Part shown: positions 1-9,162 of the stretch, in pieces
Layout of the letters: each line of letters begins with the position of its first letter
Numbering within the stretch: position 1 is the first letter of the stretch
NCBI GenBank assembly: GCA_965214305.1
Contig: OZ243949.1
Span: 62,001-126,000 of the forward strand
Direction: 5' to 3'
Length of the DNA stretch: 64,000 nucleotides
From: Azophilus sp965214305
GTDB taxonomy: Bacteria > Pseudomonadota > Gammaproteobacteria > Pseudomonadales > Azotimanducaceae
The notes under the pieces: model-generated
Databases searched by the model: none
What the model was told of the DNA's origin: nothing
Seen by the model: the letters and a program-made list of their open reading frames with translations, nothing else
Position numbers and translations under genes: made by a program

Positions 1-1542
1 GACCGTTTGCCAAAGTGGGTCTGAGTATAGGTTGAGCGGCATTGCCGCCACTTGAAAGCCGTTCAATGCATCCAGCCCCGTGGCGTTGCGGACGCTCAGC
101 GAACTGGCGTAGACCGGCAAGTCTCCGGCGAAATGAAATTTCAGCGCCGGTGCCAGAGCGCTCGCTTCGATAGGGGTGACAAAGGCAACGACACCGTCGA
201 TATCCGCACGGCGACGCGGCAGGAATTCCAGGCGCCGGTTCAGCAGCGCCGCCAAAGCCTCCTTGCGCTTGATGCTTGCCGCGATTTGCATGGCGCCGCC
301 GATGGACTCGGTGAGCGTTTTGACGTCGGCGAACTCTTGCACTTCGATGGCGTCGGGCCAGGCGTCCGCCAGGGCACGCGCACCGCGCACCGCCCAGTCC
401 TCGCGCCCGTGAACGGCGATCAGTCGGCGCAGCCCCTCGGCTTGTAAGCGGTTGACAATCGTGGCGGCCTCATCCTCGATGGCAAGCCCCACTTGCAGGA
501 ATTTGGGCCCGTGCCTGTGGTCGGCACCGGCTGGGCTTTGGCTTGCCGGTGGCGCGCCGTTGATGAGGTTGGTGGGGTTTTGGCTGATTGCCGGTGCGCC
601 TAATGGTGTCTGCCCGGCCGCTGCACAGGCCAATCCGGCGTCCACATTGCCTGCTGTGTCATCGGTGCAATGTGCCGGCCAGGTCAGCGCATCAAGATAG
701 TTCAGGCCCAGCACCGCCACCTCGGGATGCAGCCCGCGCAAGGCTTCGAGCCGCTGTTTGCCGAGTGGGCCGACGATCAGTTCGATACCGTCGGCCAAGC
801 TTTGTTCGTAGAGCTCGCGCATCGGCTTTGCGGCGGTGTCGTAGACCCGCAACGGGGCTTTGTTGGGTGCGGGGTCATCCAGCCAGGCGGCGATATAGCC
901 GTCGCGCGCGGCACGTCCGGCCGCGGCCAGCGCGCCACCGCTCAAGGGTACGAAAAGCCCCACGCGCGCGGGTTTTCGATGCGCTGCGGGCAGCCGGGCC
1001 AGACTCGTTGGGAGAAGGCCGGAAAAAGGATGGGCTGGCCAGCGTTCCATCCATTCCCGGAGGGCCAGGGTCTGCTCGTGGTCGGACCGGCTGGAACTCA
1101 TCGCCGCGCGCAGTTGCCCGAGCGGTTCTTGGGCCATTGTTAAGACCTGTGCTTGCGTCAGTGCGCCGGTCAGCCGCCAGAGACGATCATGCAGCGCTTG
1201 GCGTTCTGTTCGTGTGGGCGGTTTGTCGCCAGCCGGGATTGGTCCGATGGCCTTTGCCGCGGACGCTTGCGGGTCGGCTAACCCGGCGCTCAGGATTGCC
1301 AAGGTTTGGATGGCACAGAGGGAATCCGTGCGCCGCTCACAGGCGCTGTCGATTAAGCGATTCGCGAATTCGGCCAGGGTGGGCTGGTCGTCCTCCGCAA
1401 TGACGGTTGCTGCTTTGATTGTTTCGACAACCTCGGCCGGTTCCGGCCGATGGGTTGGTGCGCTCGACTCGCAGGCGGCAAGCGTTGCACACACCAGGCA
1501 GGCGAACAGGCGCAGAATGCGCGGATGGGCTTGGATAGTCAC
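1..1542 (-). CDS. lpoA: LpoA/LppC-family lipoprotein, PBP1A activator (3' end outside the window)
   Basis: Outer-membrane lipoprotein that activates the bifunctional penicillin-binding protein PBP1A from outside the peptidoglycan. The reverse frame from a GTG at 1542 stays open to the first base of the window, giving 514 residues; the C-terminus is missing. The signal peptide ends in lipobox LAAC with Cys24 as the lipidated residue, which fixes the GTG start because no ATG lies near it. Residues about 30-180 are helix-rich, as in the TPR-like part of the family. From about 190, a segment beginning RVGLFVPLSGG opens the periplasmic-binding-protein-like domain. The first domain is shorter than in E. 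coli. The gene is divergent from rsmI with 55 bp between start codons, as in E. coli yraM/yraL. Family assignment is from motifs and synteny. Confidence 0.85.
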   Translation of the reverse strand, partial: MTIQAHPRILRLFACLVCATLAACESSAPTHRPEPAEVVETIKAATVIAEDDQPTLAEFANRLIDSACERRTDSLCAIQTLAILSAGLADPQASAAKAIGPIPAGDKPPTRTERQALHDRLWRLTGALTQAQVLTMAQEPLGQLRAAMSSSRSDHEQTLALREWMERWPAHPFSGLLPTSLARLPAAHRKPARVGLFVPLSGGALAAAGRAARDGYIAAWLDDPAPNKAPLRVYDTAAKPMRELYEQSLADGIELIVGPLGKQRLEALRGLHPEVAVLGLNYLDALTWPAHCTDDTAGNVDAGLACAAAGQTPLGAPAISQNPTNLINGAPPASQSPAGADHRHGPKFLQVGLAIEDEAATIVNRLQAEGLRRLIAVHGREDWAVRGARALADAWPDAIEVQEFADVKTLTESIGGAMQIAASIKRKEALAALLNRRLEFLPRRRADIDGVVAFVTPIEASALAPALKFHFAGDLPVYASSLSVRNATGLDALNGFQVAAMPLNLYSDPLWQTV

Positions 1543-1597
1543 CCGCGGCAATTCGGAGTATGTTGATTCGCGACTGTTTGCCCACTCTGGAGAGCAC

Positions 1598-2446
1598 ATG
1601 CCCGGATGCCTGTACGTGGTGGCGACGCCTATTGGAAACCTGGCAGACGTGACGCATCGAGCGGTCGCTGTGCTCGCCGAGGTCGGCACCATTGCCGCGG
1701 AGGATACCAGACGCGCCGCCGCGCTGTTAGCGCATCTGCACATAAGGCGGCCAAAGCTTGTCTCGTTGCGCGACGCTAACGAAAGCGATGCCGCGCGGCT
1801 TGTGCTCGGCTATCTTGAAGCCGGTGAGCAGGTCGCGCTGGTGTCCGATGCCGGCACCCCGCTGATCTCCGACCCGGGCTTTCGCCTTGTCGGGTTGTGT
1901 CGGCAGCGGGGTATCCCGGTTTCGCCAATTCCGGGTGTCAGCGCGGTGACCGCCGCGCTTTCGGTTTGTCCGTTGCCGCTGAACGGCTATCGATTCATTG
2001 GTTTTCTGGAAACCGCAACCGCTGCCCGACGGCGACGGCTTGAATCGGCCTGCGCAGCCGAGCCGGCAACGGTTTTTTTTGAGGCACCGCACCGTATGGC
2101 GGCAACGCTGGCGATGCTCAACGACTTGGCACCCAAACGTCAACTCATGGTTGCCCGGGAAATGACCAAAAAATTCGAGAGTTTCCTAACCGGCACCGCG
2201 AGCGAGGTGCTTGCTGAACTGCGGGCGCGGGATGCCCTACGCGGTGAGTTCGTCTGTGTGCTACAGGGCACTCCGGAGCGGCCCAACAGTGTGGATGCGG
2301 GGCGGCTTTTGCGGGCGCTCGCCGAAGAACTGCCGCCGACCCGCGCTGCCAAAGTGATGGCGGAGGTTTGCGGCGGTAAAAAATCGGATTACTACGATCA
2401 AATTTTGGCGGCGACTCGGTCCTCGGCAACGCTGAGCAAGATTTAG
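1598..2446 (+). CDS. rsmI: 16S rRNA (cytidine(1402)-2'-O)-methyltransferase RsmI
   Basis: AdoMet-dependent methyltransferase that adds the 2'-O-methyl group to C1402 of 16S rRNA in the decoding centre. It has 282 residues, normal for the family. The N-terminus carries the tetrapyrrole-methylase-fold motif GNLADVTHRAV, followed by AEDTRRAAALL and SDAGTPLISDPG near residue 80, and PGVSAVTAAL near 115. The frame is open upstream, but the ATG at 1598 is chosen because it places the family motif VATPIGNL at residues 7-14. Divergent from lpoA. The enzyme that methylates N4 of the same base, RsmH, is encoded about 1.2 kb downstream. No RNA features intervene before rnpB. Confidence 0.96.
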   Translation: MPGCLYVVATPIGNLADVTHRAVAVLAEVGTIAAEDTRRAAALLAHLHIRRPKLVSLRDANESDAARLVLGYLEAGEQVALVSDAGTPLISDPGFRLVGLCRQRGIPVSPIPGVSAVTAALSVCPLPLNGYRFIGFLETATAARRRRLESACAAEPATVFFEAPHRMAATLAMLNDLAPKRQLMVAREMTKKFESFLTGTASEVLAELRARDALRGEFVCVLQGTPERPNSVDAGRLLRALAEELPPTRAAKVMAEVCGGKKSDYYDQILAATRSSATLSKI

Positions 2447-2470
2447 ACGCCCGGGAGGCCCCCGCCGCCA

Positions 2471-2500
2471 TTGACAAAGTTCGGTGGAGAGCGGACGCTT
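2471..2500 (+). promoter_or_regulatory. possible rnpB promoter
   Basis: A perfect -35 hexamer TTGACA lies at 2471-2476, about 30 bp before the predicted 5' end of the RNase P RNA. The expected -10 position (about 2494-2499) has only a weak match, so this is a candidate only. Confidence 0.35.
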
Positions 2501-2506
2501 TCATCG

Positions 2507-2915
<409 letters not shown>

Positions 2916-2968
2916 TTTTCAGCTCAGCTCGTTTCACCCCCCTCCACCTCCCCCCCAACTCGCACAAG

Positions 2969-3024
2969 CGGGAAGATTGTGCCCGGCACCGCAAGGGAAC
3001 CCCACAGAGCCGCTCGCTGCCGGG
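2969..3024. repeat. family A hairpin repeat, internally deleted copy
   Basis: This stretch between rnpB and mraZ begins GGGAAGATTGTGCCCGG and ends CCGCTCGCTGCCGG. These are the borders of the larger hairpin repeats at 31982-32306 and of a copy near 26426. The central loop of the large copies is absent here. The rest of 2916-3116 is a pyrimidine-rich run and an imperfect GGTGCCGGCACC palindrome, with no supported gene. Confidence 0.5.
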
Positions 3025-3116
3025 TGTTGTGGCGTATGCGGTGCCGGCACCGAAAGTGACTGCGACATGCGGGTTAAAGTCTTTGTAAATCCGCGAGTTA
3101 ATTCTTTCTGGGTGTA

Positions 3117-3145
3117 TTGACAGGGTGCCATCGTGCCTTTAGTGT
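3117..3145 (+). promoter_or_regulatory. mraZ (division cluster) promoter
   Basis: A -35 box TTGACA (3117-3122) is separated by 17 bp from a -10-like TAGTGT (3140-3145). Transcription would start near 3152, at the edge of the MraZ boxes, as in the E. coli mra promoter. Confidence 0.7.
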
Positions 3146-3152
3146 CGCGAAT

Positions 3153-3177
3153 TGGGAATAAGTGGGAAAAAGTGGTC
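3153..3177 (+). promoter_or_regulatory. MraZ operator: direct repeats of TGGGN at 10-bp spacing
   Basis: TGGGA (3153), TGGGA (3163) and TGGTC (3173) recur exactly every 10 bp, on one helix face, just after the -10 box and before the mraZ start codon. This matches the known MraZ-binding box array and implies autorepression of the cluster. The third box is degenerate. Confidence 0.85.
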
Positions 3178-3186
3178 TAAAGTGCC

Positions 3187-3651
3187 ATGAGCCTGTTCCG
3201 CGGCATCTCCAACGCGAACCTCGACGCCAAGGGTCGCCTGTCCATGCCGGGCCGCTTTCGCGAGCGGCTGCTTGCCGATGCCCGGGGCAAGCTGGTGGTT
3301 ACCGTTGATGTGCGTGAGAAATGCCTGCTCCTGTACCCGCTCCACGAATGGGAAGCTGTGCAGGAACAACTGGATGCCCTGCCCAATATTGGTCAGCAAG
3401 CCCGTTGGTTGCAGCGTATCTTGATCGGCCATGCCACCGATCTCGAACTCGATGGCAATGGCCGCATCCTGTTGCCCGGACCGCTACGCGAATACTGCGG
3501 CTTGGAGAAGCTGCTCGTATTGGTGGGCCAAGGCAACAAGATTGAAATTTGGGCGCGGGATCTGTGGCGCGCGCGCGTGGATGTCCTGACTTCGGCCGAA
3601 AATGGCGCCCTGTTGGCCGAGGGCGATGCTTTCATCGGGTTGTCGTTATGA
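3187..3651 (+). CDS. mraZ: Transcriptional regulator MraZ
   Basis: Ring-forming DNA-binding protein that represses the division and cell-wall cluster it heads. It has 154 residues with two SpoVT-AbrB-type beta-hairpin domains: one over residues 5-55 (NLDAKGRLSMPGRFRE) and one over about 78-125 (LELDGNGRILLPGPLREYCG). It is the first gene after a promoter with three MraZ boxes. No strong Shine-Dalgarno precedes the ATG, which sits about 35 nt from the predicted transcription start. The stop codon overlaps the rsmH start (ATGA), so translation is likely coupled. Confidence 0.97.
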   Translation: MSLFRGISNANLDAKGRLSMPGRFRERLLADARGKLVVTVDVREKCLLLYPLHEWEAVQEQLDALPNIGQQARWLQRILIGHATDLELDGNGRILLPGPLREYCGLEKLLVLVGQGNKIEIWARDLWRARVDVLTSAENGALLAEGDAFIGLSL

Positions 3652-4562
3652 AACACGATCCCGTGCTATGCCGCGAAGTGGCGGACTTGCTCGCTCCCGC
3701 CAACGCTTCCGGCGACTATCTCGATGCCACCTTCGGCATGGGCGGGCACAGCCGTGAGTTACTGGCGCGCCTGTCGGTTAGGAGCCGGCTGGTGGCCGTT
3801 GACCGCGACGAAGAGGCTTTCACCCGCGCCGAGGCACTGGCGGCGGTGGATGGCCGCGTTCTGCCAAGGCGGGGTTGTTTTGGCGAAATCGAGTCGATTC
3901 TCTCTACAACCGGTATCGACCGATTACGCGGTGCGATCTTGGATCTGGGCATCTCGTCGGTACAGCTGGGGCAGCCCGAGCGCGGCTTTAGTTTCCAAGA
4001 GGACGGGCCACTGGACATGCGCATGGATCGTCGGCAGAGGCTGACCGTCGGCGACTGGTTGAACGAGGCCGATGCGGACGAACTCGCCCGGGTATTGCGC
4101 GAGTACGGCGAAGAGCGCTACGCCCGACGCATTAGCCGGGCCATCCTGGCCGCCCGGCCGCTATCGACCACCCGCGAATTGGCCCGGGTGGTGGTCCGGG
4201 CGCGGGCCGGCCGCGCTTCGAGAATCCATCCGGCAACCCGTGTTTTTCAGGCCCTGCGCATCTTCATCAACGGAGAACTCGACGCGCTACGCAAAGGGCT
4301 GGAAGCTGTCTTCGCACGCCTGGCCATCGGCGGACGGGTTGCGGTCATCAGTTTCCATTCCCTCGAAGACCGCATCGTCAAACGCGATTTTAGGGCGCGT
4401 ACTAGGCCGCCGCCCGTGCCGAGAGAAATCCCGGTGGCGCAACAAGATTTGCGGGTGACGGCCCGCATTGTCGCCGGGCCTGTGCGCGCCGGCCACCCTG
4501 AAGTCACCCGCAACCCGCGCGCCCGCAGCGCCGTGTTGCGGGTTTTGGAGCGCGCCGCATGA
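3648..4562 (+). CDS. rsmH: 16S rRNA (cytosine(1402)-N4)-methyltransferase RsmH
   Basis: Methylates N4 of C1402 in 16S rRNA, the same nucleotide targeted by RsmI. 304 residues. The AdoMet-binding motif DATFGMGGHSRELL is at residues about 27-40, AVDRDEEA near 60, and GAILDLGISSVQL near 100. The C-terminal motif VISFHSLEDRIVK is intact. The frame is open upstream of the chosen start; the ATG at 3648 is preferred because it puts HDPVL at residue 3, as in homologues, and overlaps the mraZ stop. It overlaps ftsL by 4 bp. Confidence 0.97.
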   Translation: MKHDPVLCREVADLLAPANASGDYLDATFGMGGHSRELLARLSVRSRLVAVDRDEEAFTRAEALAAVDGRVLPRRGCFGEIESILSTTGIDRLRGAILDLGISSVQLGQPERGFSFQEDGPLDMRMDRRQRLTVGDWLNEADADELARVLREYGEERYARRISRAILAARPLSTTRELARVVVRARAGRASRIHPATRVFQALRIFINGELDALRKGLEAVFARLAIGGRVAVISFHSLEDRIVKRDFRARTRPPPVPREIPVAQQDLRVTARIVAGPVRAGHPEVTRNPRARSAVLRVLERAA

Positions 4563-4888
4563 AGCGGCGTAAAAAAGCACCCGGCGCGGCGGGCCATCGG
4601 CAGCCCGGCGGGGCGCGGCCGGGCACCTTTCGGGGTTTCGGGTTGGTGCTGATCCTGTTGGGCTGCGTCCTGGCATCCGGATTGCAAGTCGTGATTACCA
4701 CGCACGAACTGCGTGCGACCCACCGTCTTTTTCAGGAAGCCCGCAATCAACAGGACCTGCTGCTTGCCGAGCACAGCCGGCTGCTCCTCGAACGCGGCGC
4801 TCTAGTGGCCTATCAGAACATCGAGCGGGTCGCGGTGGCGGAACTCGGGATGCGCTTTCCAGACCAGGTGGAGCGTATTGTGCCGTGA
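4559..4888 (+). CDS. ftsL: Cell division protein FtsL
   Basis: Small bitopic inner-membrane protein of the FtsQLB complex that signals to FtsW-FtsI. 109 residues: a basic cytoplasmic tail of about 27 residues, one membrane helix (about 28-50) and a periplasmic coiled coil (about 52-85) rich in Glu, Gln and Leu. Assignment rests on topology, size and the invariant position between rsmH and ftsI. Start and stop overlap both neighbours by 4 bp. Confidence 0.9.
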   Translation: MKRRKKAPGAAGHRQPGGARPGTFRGFGLVLILLGCVLASGLQVVITTHELRATHRLFQEARNQQDLLLAEHSRLLLERGALVAYQNIERVAVAELGMRFPDQVERIVP

Positions 4889-6615
4889 TTGCTTGGCGAC
4901 ACTACCTGCTGTGGTCTTTGCTGTTGCTCGGCTCCGGGGCCATTGCCGCGCGCGTGGCTTGGCTGGCTTTCCTTGAAAAGGATTTTCTCCAGAACGAGGG
5001 CGATGCGCGTTCGCTGCGCGCCGAAACGCTGCGTTCCTATCGGGGTGTGATCCACGACCGCTATGGAGAGCCGCTGGCGGTCAGCACCCCCGTGGTCGCC
5101 GTCTGGACGGACCCGTCGCGGCAGCGGCTCGACAAGACGGATTTGGCGCGCCTGGCACCACTGTTGGGTATTGCCGCCGACCGTCTTGAGTCGCTGATGA
5201 AAACAAATCGCGAGAAGTCCTTTGTCTATCTGAAGCGTCGGGTGCCCTGGGATACGGCGAAACGAATTCGCGCATTACGCATCGAAGGGCTTGAGTTTCA
5301 ACGCGAGTATCGGCGCTACTACCCGGCCGGAGAGGCCGCCGCCCATGTTGTCGGCATGACCAATATCGACGATATCGGCTTGGAAGGTGTCGAACTCGCT
5401 TTCGACCCGTTGCTGCGCGGCAAGCACGGCGAGAAGCTGGTGTTGAAAGACCGGCTCGGCAACATCATCCGCGACTTGGATTTCGAGTCGGCGCCGCGCA
5501 TAGGCCAAGATTTGGCGCTCAGCATCGATCTGCGCTTGCAGTACGCGGCCTATCGGGAACTCAAGAGCGCGGTCGCCGCACACAGTGCCGCATCCGGTTC
5601 CCTCGTGATTCTGGATGTGCGCAGCGGCGAGATTCTGGCGCTGGTCAACCAACCCTCCTACAACCCGAACGAACCGTTGCGTGGCGGTATGGTGGGTATG
5701 CGCAATCGGGCCGCCACGGATGTCTACGAGCCGGGTTCCACGGTCAAGCCCTTTACCCTGATCGCGGCCTTTGAATCCGGCGACTATCGCCCGGATACGG
5801 TGATCGACACAGCGCCCGGCTATATGGCCATCAAGGGCAAACTGATCGAAGACCCGCTCAATCGCGGCAAGATCACGCTAACCCGGGCACTGCACAAATC
5901 CAGCCAGGTGGGCTTTGCCAAGGTGGCGTTGGCGTTACCGCCCCAGGCCGTCTACGACGTTTTGCGCCGCGCCGGTGCTGGCGATTTTGTTGGCAGCGGC
6001 TTGCCGGGCGAGTCTATGGGGCAGCTTGATCCGGCCGGGCTGCAACATCCGGTGGTGCGAGCCACAATGGCTTTTGGATATGGTCTCACCGTCTCGCCGC
6101 TGCAACTTGCTCAAGCCTATCTAACGCTGGCCAGCGGTGGCTTGCGCCTACCGATTTCGGTGCTGAAGCTTGATCGATCGCCACGGGGCGAGCGCGTTTT
6201 CGAGCCCCGTCTTGCCGCCACCGTGCTCGGCCTGATGGAAGGTGTCACATCCCGCGAGGGTACGGCCCCCGCCGCCCGGGTTCCGGGTTATCGGGTTGCC
6301 GGCAAGACCGGTACCACCCGCATTGTCGCCGCGGCCGGCTATACGGATCAGCGTCATGTCGCGCTCTTCGTGGGGATCGCTCCGCTCACCGATCCGCGGC
6401 TTTTGATGGTGGTGGTGGTCAACGACGCCAGCGGCCAGAAGATTGGCGGGGGCGCGGTCGCCGCCCCGGTGTTCGCTCGGGTTGCCGAACGGGCTTTGCG
6501 ATTGATGGAAGTGCCACCGGATGGCGAATATCAGGAGCATGGCCAAGTTTACGCCATGCGTCAGCGTCCGCAGCAGCCGGTTGGTGAGATATCCGGTTTA
6601 GGAGCCCGTACCTGA
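4885..6615 (+). CDS. ftsI: Peptidoglycan transpeptidase FtsI (PBP3)
   Basis: Division-specific class B penicillin-binding protein that cross-links septal peptidoglycan with FtsW. 576 residues, starting at a GTG that overlaps the ftsL stop. One N-terminal membrane anchor (about 5-25) is followed by the PBP dimerisation region, with RGVIHDRYGEPLA near residue 55. The transpeptidase domain has nucleophile Ser285 in STVK, an SSQ motif in place of the usual SSN, and KTGT at 474-477. The SSQ variant of motif two is worth noting but does not suggest inactivity. The stop overlaps the murE ATG by one base. Confidence 0.97.
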   Translation: MIAWRHYLLWSLLLLGSGAIAARVAWLAFLEKDFLQNEGDARSLRAETLRSYRGVIHDRYGEPLAVSTPVVAVWTDPSRQRLDKTDLARLAPLLGIAADRLESLMKTNREKSFVYLKRRVPWDTAKRIRALRIEGLEFQREYRRYYPAGEAAAHVVGMTNIDDIGLEGVELAFDPLLRGKHGEKLVLKDRLGNIIRDLDFESAPRIGQDLALSIDLRLQYAAYRELKSAVAAHSAASGSLVILDVRSGEILALVNQPSYNPNEPLRGGMVGMRNRAATDVYEPGSTVKPFTLIAAFESGDYRPDTVIDTAPGYMAIKGKLIEDPLNRGKITLTRALHKSSQVGFAKVALALPPQAVYDVLRRAGAGDFVGSGLPGESMGQLDPAGLQHPVVRATMAFGYGLTVSPLQLAQAYLTLASGGLRLPISVLKLDRSPRGERVFEPRLAATVLGLMEGVTSREGTAPAARVPGYRVAGKTGTTRIVAAAGYTDQRHVALFVGIAPLTDPRLLMVVVVNDASGQKIGGGAVAAPVFARVAERALRLMEVPPDGEYQEHGQVYAMRQRPQQPVGEISGLGART

Positions 6616-8057
6616 TGCCGGCTTCCATGAACCTGCGGGAATTGCTCGGTGACGTTGCTGTGCCCGATATCACCCTGGCCGGATTGACGGAGGATTCGCG
6701 GGCCGTGGTAGCTAAGGATGCCTTTGTCGCCATCAAGGGCAGCACCACGGACGGGCACGACCATGTGCAACAGGCGGTGGCCCAAGGCGCTGTTTGTGTG
6801 CTGGCGGAAAGGCCCTTGCAGGATCTGGGCATTCCGGTCGTTGTTGTCGAGGGGCTGCGCGCCCGGCGCGGCTGTTTGGCCTCCCGGTTTTATGGCGAGC
6901 CGAGCCGTGCGTTGCACTGTATCGGCGTCACCGGCACCAATGGCAAGACCTCGGTTGCCCACCATATTGCCGACTTGGCGGCGGGTCTGGGACAACGCGC
7001 CGGCTATCTGGGTACCCTGGGCTGGGGCGAGTTGGATGCTTTGATGCCCAGCGCTTTGACCACGGCGGATGCGCTTGTTACACAGCGACGCCTTGCTTGC
7101 CTGCGCGACCGGGGCTGTCGTTGGGCTTGTCTTGAAGCCAGTTCCCATGCGCTGGCGCAGGGGCGTGTCGATGCGGTGCGGTTTGCCGCCGCCGTCTTCA
7201 CCAACCTAAGCCGAGATCATCTCGATTATCACGCCAGTTTTGCGGCTTACGCGGCGGCCAAAAGGCGCTTGTTCGAGTACCCGTCGGTGCGCTTGGCCAT
7301 TATCAACATCGGCGATGATTTCGGCCGCGACCTGGTAACCAGGCTTAAAGGGCCGGAACTCATCACACTGGGTGGGCCCGATGCCGATGTTTTTTGGGAG
7401 CGGCCGCGCTTCGGCAAGACCGGGGTGCGGGCGCTGCTCCACAGCCCCTGGGGGCGGGTGCCTCTGGCAATCCCCCTGCCGGGTGCCTTTGCGTTGGCGA
7501 ATGTGGTCGCCGCCATCGCCGTATTGGCGGCAAGCGGTTTGCCGTTCGAGGCTTTGGTCAAGCAAGCCGCCACCCTGTCCGGGGTGCCCGGCCGCATGGA
7601 GTTCTTCCGCGCCCCGGGTCGCCCGGCGGTGGTTGTGGACTTCGCGCACACACCCGACGCTCTTGCCAAGGTATTGGGCGCACTGGCACCACATTGCCGG
7701 GGCCGGCTGATTTGCGTCCTCGGTTGTGGCGGCGATCGAGATCGGGGCAAGCGGCCGTTGATGGCGCAAGCGGCGGCGCGCGCCGCCGATCTGGTCTGGC
7801 TTACCAGCGATAATCCTCGCTGGGAGGATCCAGCCGCCATCATCCGGGATATGCGTGCCGGTTTGGGTGCCGGTGAGGACGCAATCATTCACGAGCTGGT
7901 GGACCGCGCCGCCGCCATCGCCGCCGCCATCGCCGCCGCCGGCCCCCGGGACCTGGTGGTTGTTGCGGGTCGCGGGCACGAAACCCATCTGGAAGCGTGC
8001 GGCCAACGCACAGCCTTTAGTGACCGCGACGCCGTGCGCGGCCATTTATACCGATGA
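6615..8057 (+). CDS. murE: UDP-MurNAc-L-Ala-D-Glu:meso-diaminopimelate ligase MurE
   Basis: Cytoplasmic ATP-dependent ligase that adds meso-diaminopimelate to the UDP-MurNAc dipeptide. 480 residues with the three Mur-ligase domains. The P-loop TGTNGKTS has its lysine at residue 111. The DNPR motif at 399-402 selects meso-DAP rather than lysine, so the organism has DAP-type peptidoglycan. A run of alternating Ala residues near 435-445 comes from a GCC/ATC triplet repeat. In most relatives murF follows directly, but here the next gene is mraY, 13 bp away. Confidence 0.97.
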   Translation: MPASMNLRELLGDVAVPDITLAGLTEDSRAVVAKDAFVAIKGSTTDGHDHVQQAVAQGAVCVLAERPLQDLGIPVVVVEGLRARRGCLASRFYGEPSRALHCIGVTGTNGKTSVAHHIADLAAGLGQRAGYLGTLGWGELDALMPSALTTADALVTQRRLACLRDRGCRWACLEASSHALAQGRVDAVRFAAAVFTNLSRDHLDYHASFAAYAAAKRRLFEYPSVRLAIINIGDDFGRDLVTRLKGPELITLGGPDADVFWERPRFGKTGVRALLHSPWGRVPLAIPLPGAFALANVVAAIAVLAASGLPFEALVKQAATLSGVPGRMEFFRAPGRPAVVVDFAHTPDALAKVLGALAPHCRGRLICVLGCGGDRDRGKRPLMAQAAARAADLVWLTSDNPRWEDPAAIIRDMRAGLGAGEDAIIHELVDRAAAIAAAIAAAGPRDLVVVAGRGHETHLEACGQRTAFSDRDAVRGHLYR

Positions 8058-8070
8058 GAGGCGTGCACTG

Positions 8071-9153
8071 ATGCTACTGTGGTGCACCGAATATCTGGCC
8101 GAATTTATTAGCGGTTTCTTCGTTTTCCAGTACCTCACCTTCCGCATCATGGTGAGTGTGCTGACCGCGCTGGCCATGTCGCTGTTGATCGGTCCCTTCA
8201 TGATCCGGCGGCTGGGGGACCGCCAGATCGGCCAAACAGTACGCGCCGACGGTCCGACGACCCATCTTGCCAAGACCGGTACCCCGACCATGGGCGGCAC
8301 CCTAATCATCACCGCCATCGGGGTGACAACACTCTTGTGGGGCGAACTGGACAACCGCTATGTTTGGACGGCTTTGCTCGTTACCTTGGCTTTTGGCGGT
8401 GTCGGCTGGGTGGACGACTACCTCAAGCTCAGCCGTAAAAGCGCCAAGGGGTTAACGGCGGGATGGAAGTACTGCTGGCAATCGGTGTTTGGTTTGCTGG
8501 CGGCGCTATTCCTTTATTGGAGCGCCGAACTGCCGGCGGAAACCGCCCTCATCGTTCCCTTCTTCAAGACGGTCGCCATCCCGCTTGGGGTCGGTTACGT
8601 CGTCCTTGCCTATTTCGTGATCGTCGGCATGAGCAATGCGGTCAACCTGACCGACGGTTTGGACGGCCTCGCCATTCTGCCCACGGTGATGGTGGCCGCG
8701 GCCTTGGCGCTGATCGCCTATTTGGCGGGCCATGTCGAATTTGCCGAGTACCTACAGATTCCCCACATACCGGGAGCCGGGGAGGTTGGCGTTTTTTGCG
8801 GTGCTATCATCGGCGCCGGTTTGGGCTTTTTGTGGTTTAACACCTATCCTGCCCAGGTCTTCATGGGTGACGTGGGTGCGCTGGCCCTGGGGGCGGCTCT
8901 GGCGGTGGTTGCGATCATTGTGCGTCACGAGATCGTGCTCTTCATCATGGGCGGGGTGTTCGTACTGGAGACGGTGTCGGTCATCTTGCAGGTGGGCTCT
9001 TACCGGCTCACCGGCCGGCGCATTTTCCGTATGGCGCCCATGCATCATCACTTCGAACTTAAAGGTTGGCCGGAACCACGGGTGATCGTGCGCTTTTGGA
9101 TCATTGCGCTGGTGCTTGTGCTGGTCGGCCTTTCCACCCTGAAGCTGCGCTAG
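8071..9153 (+). CDS. mraY: Phospho-N-acetylmuramoyl-pentapeptide transferase MraY
   Basis: Integral membrane enzyme that transfers phospho-MurNAc-pentapeptide to undecaprenyl phosphate to make lipid I. 360 residues with about ten membrane helices. Signature sequences are KTGTPTMGG (near 68), the catalytic VDDYLK, NLTDGLDGLA, and the APMHHHFEL loop. The frame extends upstream into murE, but the ATG at 8071 follows a GAGAGG Shine-Dalgarno and gives the standard N-terminus. murF, expected between murE and mraY, is missing. Confidence 0.97.
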   Translation: MLLWCTEYLAEFISGFFVFQYLTFRIMVSVLTALAMSLLIGPFMIRRLGDRQIGQTVRADGPTTHLAKTGTPTMGGTLIITAIGVTTLLWGELDNRYVWTALLVTLAFGGVGWVDDYLKLSRKSAKGLTAGWKYCWQSVFGLLAALFLYWSAELPAETALIVPFFKTVAIPLGVGYVVLAYFVIVGMSNAVNLTDGLDGLAILPTVMVAAALALIAYLAGHVEFAEYLQIPHIPGAGEVGVFCGAIIGAGLGFLWFNTYPAQVFMGDVGALALGAALAVVAIIVRHEIVLFIMGGVFVLETVSVILQVGSYRLTGRRIFRMAPMHHHFELKGWPEPRVIVRFWIIALVLVLVGLSTLKLR

Positions 9154-9162
9154 GGTCTGGCG

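Noticed and set aside
52..1403. Several plus-strand open frames over the first 1.4 kb
   Set aside because: They are antisense to the minus-strand lpoA frame, which has a signal peptide, lipobox and recognisable domain; the plus frames show no family pattern.
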